Below are positions 1-6,121 of a DNA stretch of 16,942 nt, one piece after another. Numbering within the stretch: position 1 is the stretch's first letter; every line of letters begins with the position of its first letter. The notes beneath the pieces are model-generated. The model saw nothing but the letters and a program-made list of their open reading frames with translations. It ran no database searches and was not told the origin of the DNA. Source of the DNA: an uncultured Eubacterium sp. GTDB lineage: Bacteria > Bacillota > Clostridia > Lachnospirales > CAG-274. Position numbers and translations under genes: made by a program. Where the stretch lies: NCBI GenBank assembly GCA_900543365.1, contig UQRG01000016.1:1-16942 (forward strand), in the 5' to 3' direction.

Positions 1-1
1 T

Positions 2-226
2 CTTAGAGGACTTCACATTGGAGAAAGATTAGTTAAAGATTGTATAAAACAAGCAGGTATTATTGGTTTTAAATTATTACAGTTTAATGCAGTAGTTGCA
101 ACTAATATTCACGCAAGACATTTGTATCAAAGAATTGGCTTTAAACAATTAGGTGTAATTCCAAAAGGTTTTAGATTAAAAAATGGTGAATATGAGGATA
201 TTTGTCCTTATTATATAGAGGTGTAA
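2..226 (+). CDS. GNAT-family N-acetyltransferase, C-terminal fragment (5' end outside window)
   Basis: An open frame runs in from the left edge and ends at TAA 224-226, giving about 74 residues. Visible GNAT features are the acetyl-CoA pyrophosphate-binding loop near the start (R-G-L-H-I-G-E, the Q/R-x-x-G-x-G/A pattern), followed by the helix residues. Then comes the late motif N-I-H-A-R-H-L-Y-Q-R-I-G-F, where the Asn and the Tyr-x-x-x-Gly-Phe are typical of motif B. Family members transfer an acetyl group from acetyl-CoA to an amine. The end (IPKGFRLKNGEYED) resembles the small-molecule or antibiotic acetyltransferase subgroup, but the substrate cannot be told from this fragment. It ends two bases before the next gene's ATG, so the two are probably co-transcribed. 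Confidence 0.8.
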   Translation, partial: LRGLHIGERLVKDCIKQAGIIGFKLLQFNAVVATNIHARHLYQRIGFKQLGVIPKGFRLKNGEYEDICPYYIEV

Positions 227-228
227 CT

Positions 229-702
229 ATGTCATTGCTAAGAGTAAGAGAATATTTGAAAAAATATGGTATGGAAAATAGAATTGTAGAGTTTGATGTG
301 TCATCAGCTACAGTTAAAGAGGCTGCTGAAGCAATAAACTGTACAGAAGATGAAATTGCTAAAACATTATCTTTTATTGTAGATAATAAGCCAATTTTAA
401 TTGTTGTAGCTGGTGATTGCAAAATAGATAACAAAAAATATAAGTCTGAATTTTCAACAAAAGCAAAAATGATTGCTTTTGACGATGTTGAAAAGACAAT
501 TGGTCACGGTGTAGGTGGAGTTTGCCCTTTTGGTATAAATGAAGGAGTAACAGTTTATTTGGATATTTCACTGAAAAAATATGATAATGTTTATCTGGCT
601 TGTGGAAGTTCAAACAGTGCGATTAAAATAACTATAGATGAACTTCAAAAAATATCCAATTGTGTTAAATGGATAGATGTTTGTAAGTATATGGGGCAAT
701 AA
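229..702 (+). CDS. YbaK/EbsC-family Cys-tRNA(Pro)/aminoacyl-tRNA deacylase
   Basis: A 157-residue protein of the YbaK/ProX (aminoacyl-tRNA editing) superfamily. These free-standing cytoplasmic domains hydrolyse mischarged tRNAs such as Cys- or Ala-tRNA(Pro). The sequence shows the conserved lysine in E-I-A-K-T-L (Lys45), which matches the catalytically important Lys of YbaK. It also shows the glycine-rich G-G-V-C-P-F-G motif at residues 96-102 and the late S-S-N-S-A-I-K-I strand, which are standard for the family. Length is typical. I chose ATG 229 over an upstream in-frame TTG at 202 because an AGAGGTG ribosome binding site (216-222) sits correctly before it and the family starts here. It lies two bases after the acetyltransferase stop. 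Exact tRNA specificity within the family is not resolved. Confidence 0.88.
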   Translation: MSLLRVREYLKKYGMENRIVEFDVSSATVKEAAEAINCTEDEIAKTLSFIVDNKPILIVVAGDCKIDNKKYKSEFSTKAKMIAFDDVEKTIGHGVGGVCPFGINEGVTVYLDISLKKYDNVYLACGSSNSAIKITIDELQKISNCVKWIDVCKYMGQ

Positions 703-733
703 TTAAAATAAAGGTTTTAATAAAATTATAAAT

Positions 734-762
734 TTGTTTGTAATATGGTGGATTAATATTGT
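734..762 (+). promoter_or_regulatory. Possible promoter before the small membrane protein gene
   Basis: TTGTTT (734-739), a 17-base spacer and TATTGT (757-762) make a mediocre sigma-A type promoter. The -10 overlaps an AT-rich inverted repeat: TTAATATT 753-760, two bases, AATATTAA 763-770. In so AT-rich a gap a chance match is quite possible. Confidence 0.3.
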
Positions 763-803
763 AATATTAATATTTAAGTATTATTTTGGAGGAAATAAGG
801 TAT

Positions 804-1112
804 ATGGAAAATAAAGTGTTATTAAAGTTAATGTTATCAGCATTATATTTATTAGGAGTAATTTGTGTTATAACATTTAGCGTTAATTATATTAGTCACT
901 CAACTACTGTTTTAAATCCTGATGCTATGCTTCCTATGATGGCTTATGAGGCGGCTATTTGGCATTTAATTATAGTATTGCCTTTTATGGCTTTTTTAGG
1001 TATATTAATAGTTTTAACTTATAAAATTAGAAAAGTTTTTAATGTGGTATTAGTGCTTATGCCTTCATTTATATGTTTTGTGATGGGAGTAAGTTATGTA
1101 GCAATTAATTAA
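804..1112 (+). CDS. Small three-helix membrane protein of unknown function
   Basis: A 102-residue hydrophobic protein that I do not recognise. It shows three likely membrane segments, roughly residues 7-27, 49-72 and 79-99. A polar loop (about 28-48) follows the first, and a short basic turn (K-I-R-K, about 74-77) sits between the second and third, suggesting that turn faces the cytoplasm. No enzyme motif, metal ligand cluster or signal peptidase site stands out. I chose ATG 804 because GGAGGA at 788-793 lies ten bases upstream; a longer TTG version starting at 786 would overlap that ribosome binding site. It is about 100 bases after the deacylase gene and is followed by a stem-loop, so it may be a single-gene unit. 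Function unknown. Confidence 0.7.
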   Translation: MENKVLLKLMLSALYLLGVICVITFSVNYISHSTTVLNPDAMLPMMAYEAAIWHLIIVLPFMAFLGILIVLTYKIRKVFNVVLVLMPSFICFVMGVSYVAIN

Positions 1113-1120
1113 AATATTTT

Positions 1121-1164
1121 TAAATGCCGGTTGATAATATTAATTTATTAATAGCCGGCATTTA
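1121..1164 (+). terminator. Stem-loop after the small membrane protein gene, possible terminator
   Basis: AAATGCCGGTT (1122-1132) pairs with AGCCGGCATTT (1153-1163) with one G-U pair, around a 20-base AT-rich loop. It begins ten bases after the stop codon. The GC core and position fit a transcription terminator, but the following T tract is broken (TTATTGTTG), so termination may be weak. Confidence 0.5.
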
Positions 1165-1187
1165 TTGTTGTAAATATTAAATATTTG

Positions 1188-1216
1188 TTGAGGTAGTAAT
1201 TAAAATGTGATAAAAT
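1188..1216 (+). promoter_or_regulatory. Promoter for the flippase-pssA-psd operon
   Basis: TTGAGG (1188-1193), exactly 17 bases, then TAAAAT (1211-1216), with TG at 1208-1209 giving an extended -10. A short inverted repeat (TGATA...TATCA, 1208-1220) overlaps the -10. It lies 32 bases before the TTG start of the next gene, after the stem-loop of the previous one. Confidence 0.65.
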
Positions 1217-1247
1217 ATCATTATATTAATCTTGGATGGTGAATTGA

Positions 1248-2315
1248 TTGAAATATGATAAAAAAAATAATAGGGTATATAAATTAGCTATACTTATGGC
1301 TATAATGATTGTTCTTATTATAATTACATTTAAGTTGATATTTAAAAATCAAGATATAAACCAAATTAGAGAAATACTTAAGACTGCTCATCCTTTATAT
1401 ATTTTTTTAGCAATAGGTTCGATTTTATTGTATGTGTTTTTAGGAGGATATGCTATTAAGATACCTATTGATTCTATGGGCTATAAAATGCCATATAGAG
1501 CTTGTTTTAAATATTCTTTAACAGAAATATATTTTAGTGGAGTTACACCATCTAATACAGGCGGTCAGCCTATGATAGCGATAGCTATGAAAGCAGATAA
1601 TTATAAGTTTGCAGATATTGCAATGGTTCTTATGGCAGTAACGGCTATTTATAAAATAGGACTTATGCTTATAGTTGCTGTTCTTTTACTATGTAATTTT
1701 AATTATGTTTTGTATATTATGGGTTATGTTAGATTTTTGTTTTATTTAGGGCTTATTATTAATATAGTTTTTGTAGGACTATTAATTTTACTTATGTTTT
1801 CAAATCATATTTTTTGGATAATAGAAAAAATTGTGCTTGAAATATTGTTAAGATTACATATAGTTAAGAATAAGGAAAAATTTAGAGCCAAAATTATAGA
1901 GCAGAAACAGAAATATAGTCAGTGTGCAGAATTTTTTAAGGTAAATCCTATTGTTGTTATTAAAATGTTTGTTACCCTTATATTACAAAGACTTGCTCAG
2001 TTTGTTGTGACCTATTTTGTTTATAAGTCTTTTGGTTTAAGTGGTACTAGTTTATTTCAAATACTTGCAATTCAGACTGTTTTATCTCTATCAGTTGAGA
2101 TGATGCCTTTGCCTGGAGCTGTCGGTGTTACAGAAAGTGTATTTATACTTTTATATGATGATGTATTTGGAAAAATCTTGGTTTATCCTGCATTACTTTT
2201 AACAAGAGGTATTAATTTTTATTTGCCTTTTATAGTAAGTACAATTTATATTTTTGCAAGGTTTGTAAGAAGCCTGCTTTTAAATGGGAGGAATAAAGAT
2301 GTTGGGTTATTATAA
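1248..2315 (+). CDS. MprF/YbhN-like membrane protein (lysylphosphatidylglycerol synthase TM / flippase-like domain)
   Basis: A 355-residue polytopic membrane protein, with about seven to eight hydrophobic segments, of the family matching the N-terminal flippase half of MprF (also called UPF0104/YbhN-like). Family marks are T-P-S-N-T-G-G-Q-P at residues 100-108 and M-P-L-P-G-A-V-G-V-T-E at 286-296, both conserved glycine/proline-rich motifs. There is no C-terminal synthase domain, so it cannot make lysyl-lipid by itself. A basic cytoplasmic loop (about 207-222) sits mid-protein. The start is TTG 1248, supported by GGATGG (1234-1239) eight bases upstream and the basic N-terminus; the first in-frame ATG (1296) would cut into the first membrane helix. 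Its 3' end overlaps pssA by 17 bases, which suggests coupled translation and a role tied to phospholipid handling. That role is inferred. Confidence 0.85.
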   Translation: MKYDKKNNRVYKLAILMAIMIVLIIITFKLIFKNQDINQIREILKTAHPLYIFLAIGSILLYVFLGGYAIKIPIDSMGYKMPYRACFKYSLTEIYFSGVTPSNTGGQPMIAIAMKADNYKFADIAMVLMAVTAIYKIGLMLIVAVLLLCNFNYVLYIMGYVRFLFYLGLIINIVFVGLLILLMFSNHIFWIIEKIVLEILLRLHIVKNKEKFRAKIIEQKQKYSQCAEFFKVNPIVVIKMFVTLILQRLAQFVVTYFVYKSFGLSGTSLFQILAIQTVLSLSVEMMPLPGAVGVTESVFILLYDDVFGKILVYPALLLTRGINFYLPFIVSTIYIFARFVRSLLLNGRNKDVGLL

Positions 2316-2931
2316 TTATACAGTTTATTTAACTTATATTGGACTTGTATCAGCTGTATTTGGTATGATGGAGGCATTACAAAAAAATCCTAGAGTAGCT
2401 GTCTTATGTCTTATGTTTTGTGGCTTATGTGATATGTTTGATGGAACTATTGCCAGAACTCATAAAACAAGAACAGAAGATGAAAAGTTGTTTGGAATAC
2501 AAATTGATTCACTTTGTGATTTAGTATGTTTTGGTATTTTTCCTGTTGTAATAGGTTTTTCTATTGGTGTTAAGACTATATTTGGTGTTGCTTGTATGGC
2601 ATTTTATGCTTTGGCTGCTGTTATAAGACTTGGGTATTTTAATGTGCAGGAAATAAATAGAACTAAGCAGACTACTGAAAAGAGAAAGTACTACACTGGA
2701 TTACCTGTAACATCTATAGCAATATTATTACCTACATTTTTGCTATTGGATATACCAACTAAATTTTCTATGGTTAGACTTTATAGCCTTTGCTTATTAA
2801 TAGTTGGCATTGCTTTTATAAGTAAGATTAAAATAAAAAAGCCTTATTTTTATAGTATGATAATATGTGCTTTGTTTGGTGTTGTTATATTTTTCCTTTT
2901 TTATAGGTATGGAGGAAGAATTGTATGGTAA
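2299..2931 (+). CDS. pssA: CDP-diacylglycerol--serine O-phosphatidyltransferase (phosphatidylserine synthase)
   Basis: A 210-residue membrane enzyme of the CDP-alcohol phosphatidyltransferase family. It joins serine to CDP-diacylglycerol to make phosphatidylserine at the cytoplasmic membrane. The metal-binding signature is visible as D45-x-x-D48-G49-x-x-A52-R53, then G66-x-x-x-D70-x-x-x-D74. The spacing between Arg53 and Gly66 is 12 residues (T-H-K-T-R-T-E-D-E-K-L-F), longer than the usual seven or eight. The Y-Y-T-G-L-P motif at 131-136 is characteristic of PssA rather than PgsA. Several hydrophobic helices follow. ATG 2299 was preferred to ATG 2284 because GGGAGG (2286-2291) lies just upstream of it. 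It overlaps both neighbours (17 bases with the flippase-like gene, 7 with psd). Together with psd it forms the two-step route to phosphatidylethanolamine. Confidence 0.92.
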   Translation: MLGYYNYTVYLTYIGLVSAVFGMMEALQKNPRVAVLCLMFCGLCDMFDGTIARTHKTRTEDEKLFGIQIDSLCDLVCFGIFPVVIGFSIGVKTIFGVACMAFYALAAVIRLGYFNVQEINRTKQTTEKRKYYTGLPVTSIAILLPTFLLLDIPTKFSMVRLYSLCLLIVGIAFISKIKIKKPYFYSMIICALFGVVIFFLFYRYGGRIVW

Positions 2932-3725
2932 AGCTTTACAATACATTTTGGGGTAGATATTTGCTTAGGTTTATTACATTACCTTTTATATCTAATTTAG
3001 CTGGAAAAATACTTGATAGCAGAATATCTTGTGTTGCTATAAAGCCTTTCATAAAAAGCAACAATATTGATATGTCAGATTTTGTTTATGAAAAATGGAG
3101 TAGTTTTAATGATTTTTTTACAAGGAAGGTTAAAGCTGGTGCAAGACCTATTGATATAAATGAAAATTCTTTTATTAGTCCTTGTGATGGGCTTTTAAGT
3201 ATTTATAATATTGATGAAAAAACAATAATGAATATTAAAGGTTCTTATTATACTGTAGCATCTCTTCTTAATAATAAAGAACTTGCTAATGATTATAAAA
3301 ATGGTTTGTGTTTTGTTTATCGCCTTACTCCTGCACATTATCATAGATATTGTTATTTTGACAGTGGATTTAAAGGTCAAAATATACATATAAAAGGTGT
3401 ATATCATACTGTTCAGCCCTTTGCTGTTGAAAATATGCCAGTTTACAGAATGAATACAAGAGAATATACTATACTTAATACTGACAATTTTAATAAAGTT
3501 ATATTTATGGAAGTTGGAGCTTTGATGGTTGGACGAATATGTAACTACCATAATGAATATAAATTTAAAAGAGGGGACGAAAAGGGACGATTTGAATTTG
3601 GAGGCTCAACTATAATTGTTATTGTGAAAGAAAACACTGTTAAAGTTAATAAAGATATTTTAGAACATAATGGAGAATTTCCTGTAAAAATGGGAGAAAA
3701 AATAGGTATAAGTTTAACAAAGTAA
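2925..3725 (+). CDS. psd: Phosphatidylserine decarboxylase proenzyme
   Basis: A 266-residue protein of the phosphatidylserine decarboxylase family, which converts phosphatidylserine to phosphatidylethanolamine at the membrane using a pyruvoyl group made by self-cleavage. The cleavage site is seen as F-G-G-S-T: Ser228 should become the pyruvoyl N-terminus of the small alpha chain (about 39 residues). The Gly-Gly-Ser-Thr form, in place of the E. coli Leu-Gly-Ser-Thr, is what many clostridial and archaeal enzymes carry. The self-cleavage triad is complete, with Asp88 (S-P-C-D-G), a His in T-P-A-H-Y-H-R (His140 most likely) and Ser228. The early W-x-S-F-N-D-F-F motif (58-65) is also family-typical. 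Start ATG 2925 follows GGAGGA (2911-2916) inside pssA, overlapping it by seven bases. No terminator is apparent after the stop, so reading into the next leader is possible. Confidence 0.94.
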   Translation: MVKLYNTFWGRYLLRFITLPFISNLAGKILDSRISCVAIKPFIKSNNIDMSDFVYEKWSSFNDFFTRKVKAGARPIDINENSFISPCDGLLSIYNIDEKTIMNIKGSYYTVASLLNNKELANDYKNGLCFVYRLTPAHYHRYCYFDSGFKGQNIHIKGVYHTVQPFAVENMPVYRMNTREYTILNTDNFNKVIFMEVGALMVGRICNYHNEYKFKRGDEKGRFEFGGSTIIVIVKENTVKVNKDILEHNGEFPVKMGEKIGISLTK

Positions 3726-3751
3726 ATTAATGAAAAAAATTGTAAATTCTC

Positions 3752-3780
3752 TTGACAAAATTATTATGGTCTGTTAAAAT
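3752..3780 (+). promoter_or_regulatory. Main promoter of the branched-chain amino acid operon (upstream of T-box)
   Basis: A perfect -35 TTGACA (3752-3757), a 17-base spacer and -10 TAAAAT (3775-3780). Transcription would begin near 3787, just before the T-box leader. It starts only 26 bases after the psd stop codon. Confidence 0.85.
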
Positions 3781-3789
3781 TACTTTAAT

Positions 3790-4060
3790 TGATAGTTAAT
3801 GGTGTTGATTGAGATAAGGATAATTTCTTAAGTGCTTTACAGAGAGCTGTCATTTGCTGGAAGACGGTATGCTACAGATTTTGTCTATCACTCAGGAGCT
3901 TTCCCTCGGAACTGATTTGTCTTAGTATGAGTGGAACGGATGCCCCGTTATAGGCGAAAGGTTTGATTGAACCTGCTGAGGAGTATATAGTGATGTATAC
4001 TTAAACGAGGGTGGTAACACGATAATTCGTCCCTGACTTTTTTTAGTCAGGGACTTTTTT
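3790..4060 (+). promoter_or_regulatory. T-box riboswitch leader, probably isoleucine-responsive
   Basis: All hallmark parts of a tRNA-sensing T-box are present. The stem I distal element AGAGAG lies at 3841-3846, followed by GCTGTCATTTGCTGGAAGAC. The 3' side of stem I reads TCTATCACTCAGGAGC (3884-3899). Further hairpins are AACGG/CCGTT, AGGTT/AACCT (3959-3963 with 3970-3974) and AGTATA/TATACT (3982-3987 with 3996-4001, stem III). The T-box sequence GAGGGTGGTAACACG (4007-4021) presents UGGU to pair with an uncharged tRNA end ACCA. ACGA (4005-4008) pairs with TCGT (4027-4030) in the antiterminator, which competes with the terminator at 4029-4054. The specifier is best read as AUC (3887-3889, followed by A) for isoleucine, because UUGAG at 3808-3812 can pair with CUCAG just after it. 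CUC (3891-3893, leucine) is the alternative. It controls ilvN and what follows. Confidence 0.93.
4029..4060 (+). terminator. T-box regulatory intrinsic terminator
   Basis: GTCCCTGACT (4029-4038) and AGTCAGGGAC (4045-4054) form a perfect ten-base-pair stem with a T6 loop, followed by TTTTTT (4055-4060). The left arm overlaps the antiterminator strand TCGTCCC, so uncharged tRNA binding and termination exclude each other. Confidence 0.95.
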
Positions 4061-4135
4061 GTTGCAGTTTTTGTATTGTTTACAAATTATTTAATAAAAA
4101 TTTATGTAAAATGTTAAAAAATAGCAAATACTCTG

Positions 4136-4164
4136 TTGAATAATTTGTTGATTTGGTTTATAAT
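4136..4164 (+). promoter_or_regulatory. Possible second promoter between T-box terminator and ilvN
   Basis: TTGAAT (4136-4141), exactly 17 bases, then a perfect TATAAT (4159-4164). If used, transcripts would begin near 4171, after the T-box, and escape its control. The region is very AT-rich, so chance is possible. Confidence 0.5.
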
Positions 4165-4179
4165 TATATATCAGACAGG

Positions 4180-4243
4180 CATTACTCTTTGTTTTATGGG
4201 TAATGAGTGACAAATTTATACTTATGGAAATTTGTTTTCCATA
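4180..4243 (+). other. Nested stem-loops in the ilvN 5' leader
   Basis: Three inverted repeats lie between the second promoter and ilvN. CATTACTC (4180-4187) pairs with GGGTAATG (4198-4205), with one G-U pair. ACAAATTT (4210-4217) pairs perfectly with AAATTTGT (4228-4235). TATGGAAA (4223-4230) pairs perfectly with TTTCCATA (4236-4243). The last two share bases 4228-4230 and cannot both form. None has a clean T tract. The role is unknown. Confidence 0.5.
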
Positions 4244-4278
4244 TATTATGTATAGAGTATACAGAAAGGAAGGAGAAA

Positions 4279-4788
4279 ATGAACAGACATATCTTATCTA
4301 TACTGGTTGATAATCAGGCAGGTGTTCTTAATAGAGTCTGCGGTCTCTTTTCTAGGAGAGGCTACAACATCGAAACATTGAGCGTAGGTGTTACTGAAGA
4401 TGCTAATACATCAAGAATAACAGTTCAAGTTGACTGTGATGATATGACTATTGAACAGATAGTTAAGCAGGTTGACAAGCTTGTCGATGTAATAAGGGTA
4501 GTTGAACTTCATCAAGAACATGGTGTGTTTAGGGAGCTAGCTTTAATTAAAGTGGCTGCTAAGCCTCAGCAAAGATCTGAAATCGCTAGTATGGTTGATA
4601 TTTATAGAGCTAATATTATTGATGTTGCTAGTGAGTCACTTACTATTGAAATTACTGGTAAGCCAAGTAAAATCGAAGCCTTTGAGGCTCTTATGGAGGC
4701 TTATGGTATCAAGGAAGTTGTAAGAACTGGTCTTACAGGTCTTTGTAGAGGTAATAATCCTATTAGAAAGACTAGAGAAGATTGGTAA
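4279..4788 (+). CDS. ilvN: Acetolactate synthase small (regulatory) subunit
   Basis: A 169-residue regulatory subunit of acetohydroxyacid synthase, which binds the catalytic IlvB subunit, raises its activity and carries feedback inhibition by branched-chain amino acids, usually valine. The N-terminal ACT domain (about residues 2-80) shows the classic N-Q-A-G-V-L-N-R-V-x-G-L-F-S-R-R-G-Y-N-I-E run (12-32) and S-V-G-V-T-E. The C-terminal half (about 85-169) matches the second IlvH/IlvN domain, with D-V-A, E-x-T-G and G-I-K-E-V-V-R-T-G. Length is normal (about 160-170). Start ATG 4279 follows AAGGAG (4270-4275) at close spacing; an in-frame GTG at 4207 has no support. It is the first gene after the T-box, while its partner ilvB is the last gene in the window, more than 10 kb away. 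Confidence 0.95.
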   Translation: MNRHILSILVDNQAGVLNRVCGLFSRRGYNIETLSVGVTEDANTSRITVQVDCDDMTIEQIVKQVDKLVDVIRVVELHQEHGVFRELALIKVAAKPQQRSEIASMVDIYRANIIDVASESLTIEITGKPSKIEAFEALMEAYGIKEVVRTGLTGLCRGNNPIRKTREDW

Positions 4789-4805
4789 ATTTGTTTTGAA
4801 AATAC

Positions 4806-4874
4806 TGTGGCAGCTTTTCTGCTACAATATATCTTGTTTAAGCTTTGCTTTTGCAAGAACCTGCAATTGCGGGT
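4806..4874 (+). other. Stem-loops in the ilvN-ilvC gap
   Basis: Two stem-loops occupy the 127-base gap: TGTGGCAG (4806-4813) with CTGCTACA (4819-4826), loop CTTTT; and ACCTGC (4859-4864) with GCGGGT (4869-4874), loop AATT. The second is followed by an AT-rich stretch without a true T run. They may slow transcription or protect or process RNA before ilvC; this is inference. Confidence 0.45.
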
Positions 4875-4915
4875 ATATATTTTAATTTTTAATATTATTT
4901 TAGGAGGCAATTGAA

Positions 4916-5938
4916 ATGTCAAATGCAAGAATGTTTTATCAGGAAGATTGTAATTTAAGCTTACTTGATGGCAAGACTATTGCTGTTATCGGCTATGGTT
5001 CTCAAGGTCACGCTCACGCTTTAAATGCTAAGGAGTCTGGCTGTAATGTAATCATTGGTTTATATGAAGGTAGCAAGTCTTGGAAGAGAGCTGAAGAGCA
5101 GGGATTTGAAGTTTATACTGCTGCTGAGGCTGCTAAGAAGGCTGATATTATTATGATTCTTATTAACGATGAGTTACAGGCTGCAATGTATAAGAAAGAT
5201 ATTGAGCCAAACCTTGAACCAGGCAATATGTTAATGTTTGCTCACGGTTTCAATATTCACTTTGGTTGTATTAAGCCACCAAAGGATGTTGATGTAACTA
5301 TGATCGCTCCTAAGGCTCCTGGTCATACTGTAAGAAGTGAATATCAGGCAGGTAAGGGTACTCCTTGTTTAGTAGCTGTTGAACAGGATGCAACAGGTAA
5401 GGCTCTTGATTTAGCTTTAGCTTATGCTTTAGCTATTGGTGGTGCTAGAGCTGGTGTTCTTGAAACTACATTTAGAACTGAAACTGAAACTGATTTATTT
5501 GGTGAGCAGGCTGTTCTTTGTGGCGGTGTTTGTGCTCTTATGCAGGCTGGTTTTGAAACTCTTTGCGAAGCTGGCTATGACCCAAGAAATGCTTACTTTG
5601 AGTGTATTCACGAAATGAAGTTAATCGTTGATTTAATTTATCAGTCAGGTTTCGCTGGTATGAGATACTCAATTTCTAATACTGCTGAATACGGTGACTA
5701 CATTACTGGTCCTAAGATTATTACAGAAGATACTAAGAAGGCTATGAAGAAAGTTCTTTCTGATATTCAGGATGGTACATTTGCTAAGGACTTCTTATTA
5801 GATATGTCTTCAGCTGGTAGTCAGGTTCACTTTAAGGCTATGAGAAAGTTAGCTTCTGAGCATCCATCAGAAAAAGTTGGTGCTGAAATTAGAAAGCTTT
5901 ACAGCTGGAATGGTGAAGATAAGTTAATTAATAACTAA
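4916..5938 (+). CDS. ilvC: Ketol-acid reductoisomerase
   Basis: A 340-residue class I (short) ketol-acid reductoisomerase. It converts 2-acetolactate or 2-aceto-2-hydroxybutyrate to the dihydroxy acids of valine and isoleucine synthesis, using Mg2+ and NAD(P)H. The Rossmann motif G-Y-G-S-Q-G is at 26-31. The cofactor loop reads G-L-Y-E-G-S-K-S (48-55), with Tyr50 where many NADPH enzymes have Arg. Catalytic and metal residues are in place: His110 (F-A-H-G), Lys133, Asp193 and Glu197 (T-D-L-F-G-E), Glu233 and Glu258, with Ser254. The knotted C-terminal domain is complete and ends Y-S-W-N-x-E-D-K-L-I-N-N. RBS AGGAGG (4902-4907) lies eight bases before ATG 4916. Codon use is strongly biased (no ATA codons), which suggests high expression. 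Confidence 0.97.
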   Translation: MSNARMFYQEDCNLSLLDGKTIAVIGYGSQGHAHALNAKESGCNVIIGLYEGSKSWKRAEEQGFEVYTAAEAAKKADIIMILINDELQAAMYKKDIEPNLEPGNMLMFAHGFNIHFGCIKPPKDVDVTMIAPKAPGHTVRSEYQAGKGTPCLVAVEQDATGKALDLALAYALAIGGARAGVLETTFRTETETDLFGEQAVLCGGVCALMQAGFETLCEAGYDPRNAYFECIHEMKLIVDLIYQSGFAGMRYSISNTAEYGDYITGPKIITEDTKKAMKKVLSDIQDGTFAKDFLLDMSSAGSQVHFKAMRKLASEHPSEKVGAEIRKLYSWNGEDKLINN

Positions 5939-5972
5939 TCTTTAAATTAAATTTGTAAAATACATTGCATAA

Positions 5973-6066
5973 GGCGAGGAAATAGACAAGACACAGACAG
6001 GATATTTCCCCACCTTTTGCTGTGTTTTAAAAAATCTTCAAAGCAAAGTATTTTTCCTCTTTGCTT
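5973..6066 (+). other. Stem-loops in the ilvC-transporter gap
   Basis: The 183-base gap holds competing pairings. GGCGAGGAAATA (5973-5984) pairs with TATTTCCCCACC (6003-6014) with two mismatches. ACACAG (5991-5996) can instead pair with CTGTGT (6020-6025), which is followed by TTT. A separate stem AAGCAAAG (6041-6048) with CTTTGCTT (6059-6066) follows. The first two overlap topologically. None is a convincing terminator; reduced read-through or RNA processing after ilvC is plausible. Confidence 0.45.
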
Positions 6067-6121
6067 AAGAGAAGGCTAATATTTAAGGGAAAACCCCTAA
6101 AACGAAATGGAGGCAAAAAGT

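Noticed and set aside
202..228. Upstream-extended starts for several genes (TTG 202, TTG 786, ATG 2284, GTG 4207, ATG 6107)
   Set aside because: In each case a good ribosome binding site lies between the extended start and the next ATG, often overlapping the extension, and family alignment by recall supports the shorter form.
4224..4300. Short open frame from ATG 4224 as an attenuator leader peptide before ilvN
   Set aside because: It has no ribosome binding site, no run of Ile/Leu/Val codons, and it reads out of frame into ilvN. The region is already explained by hairpins.
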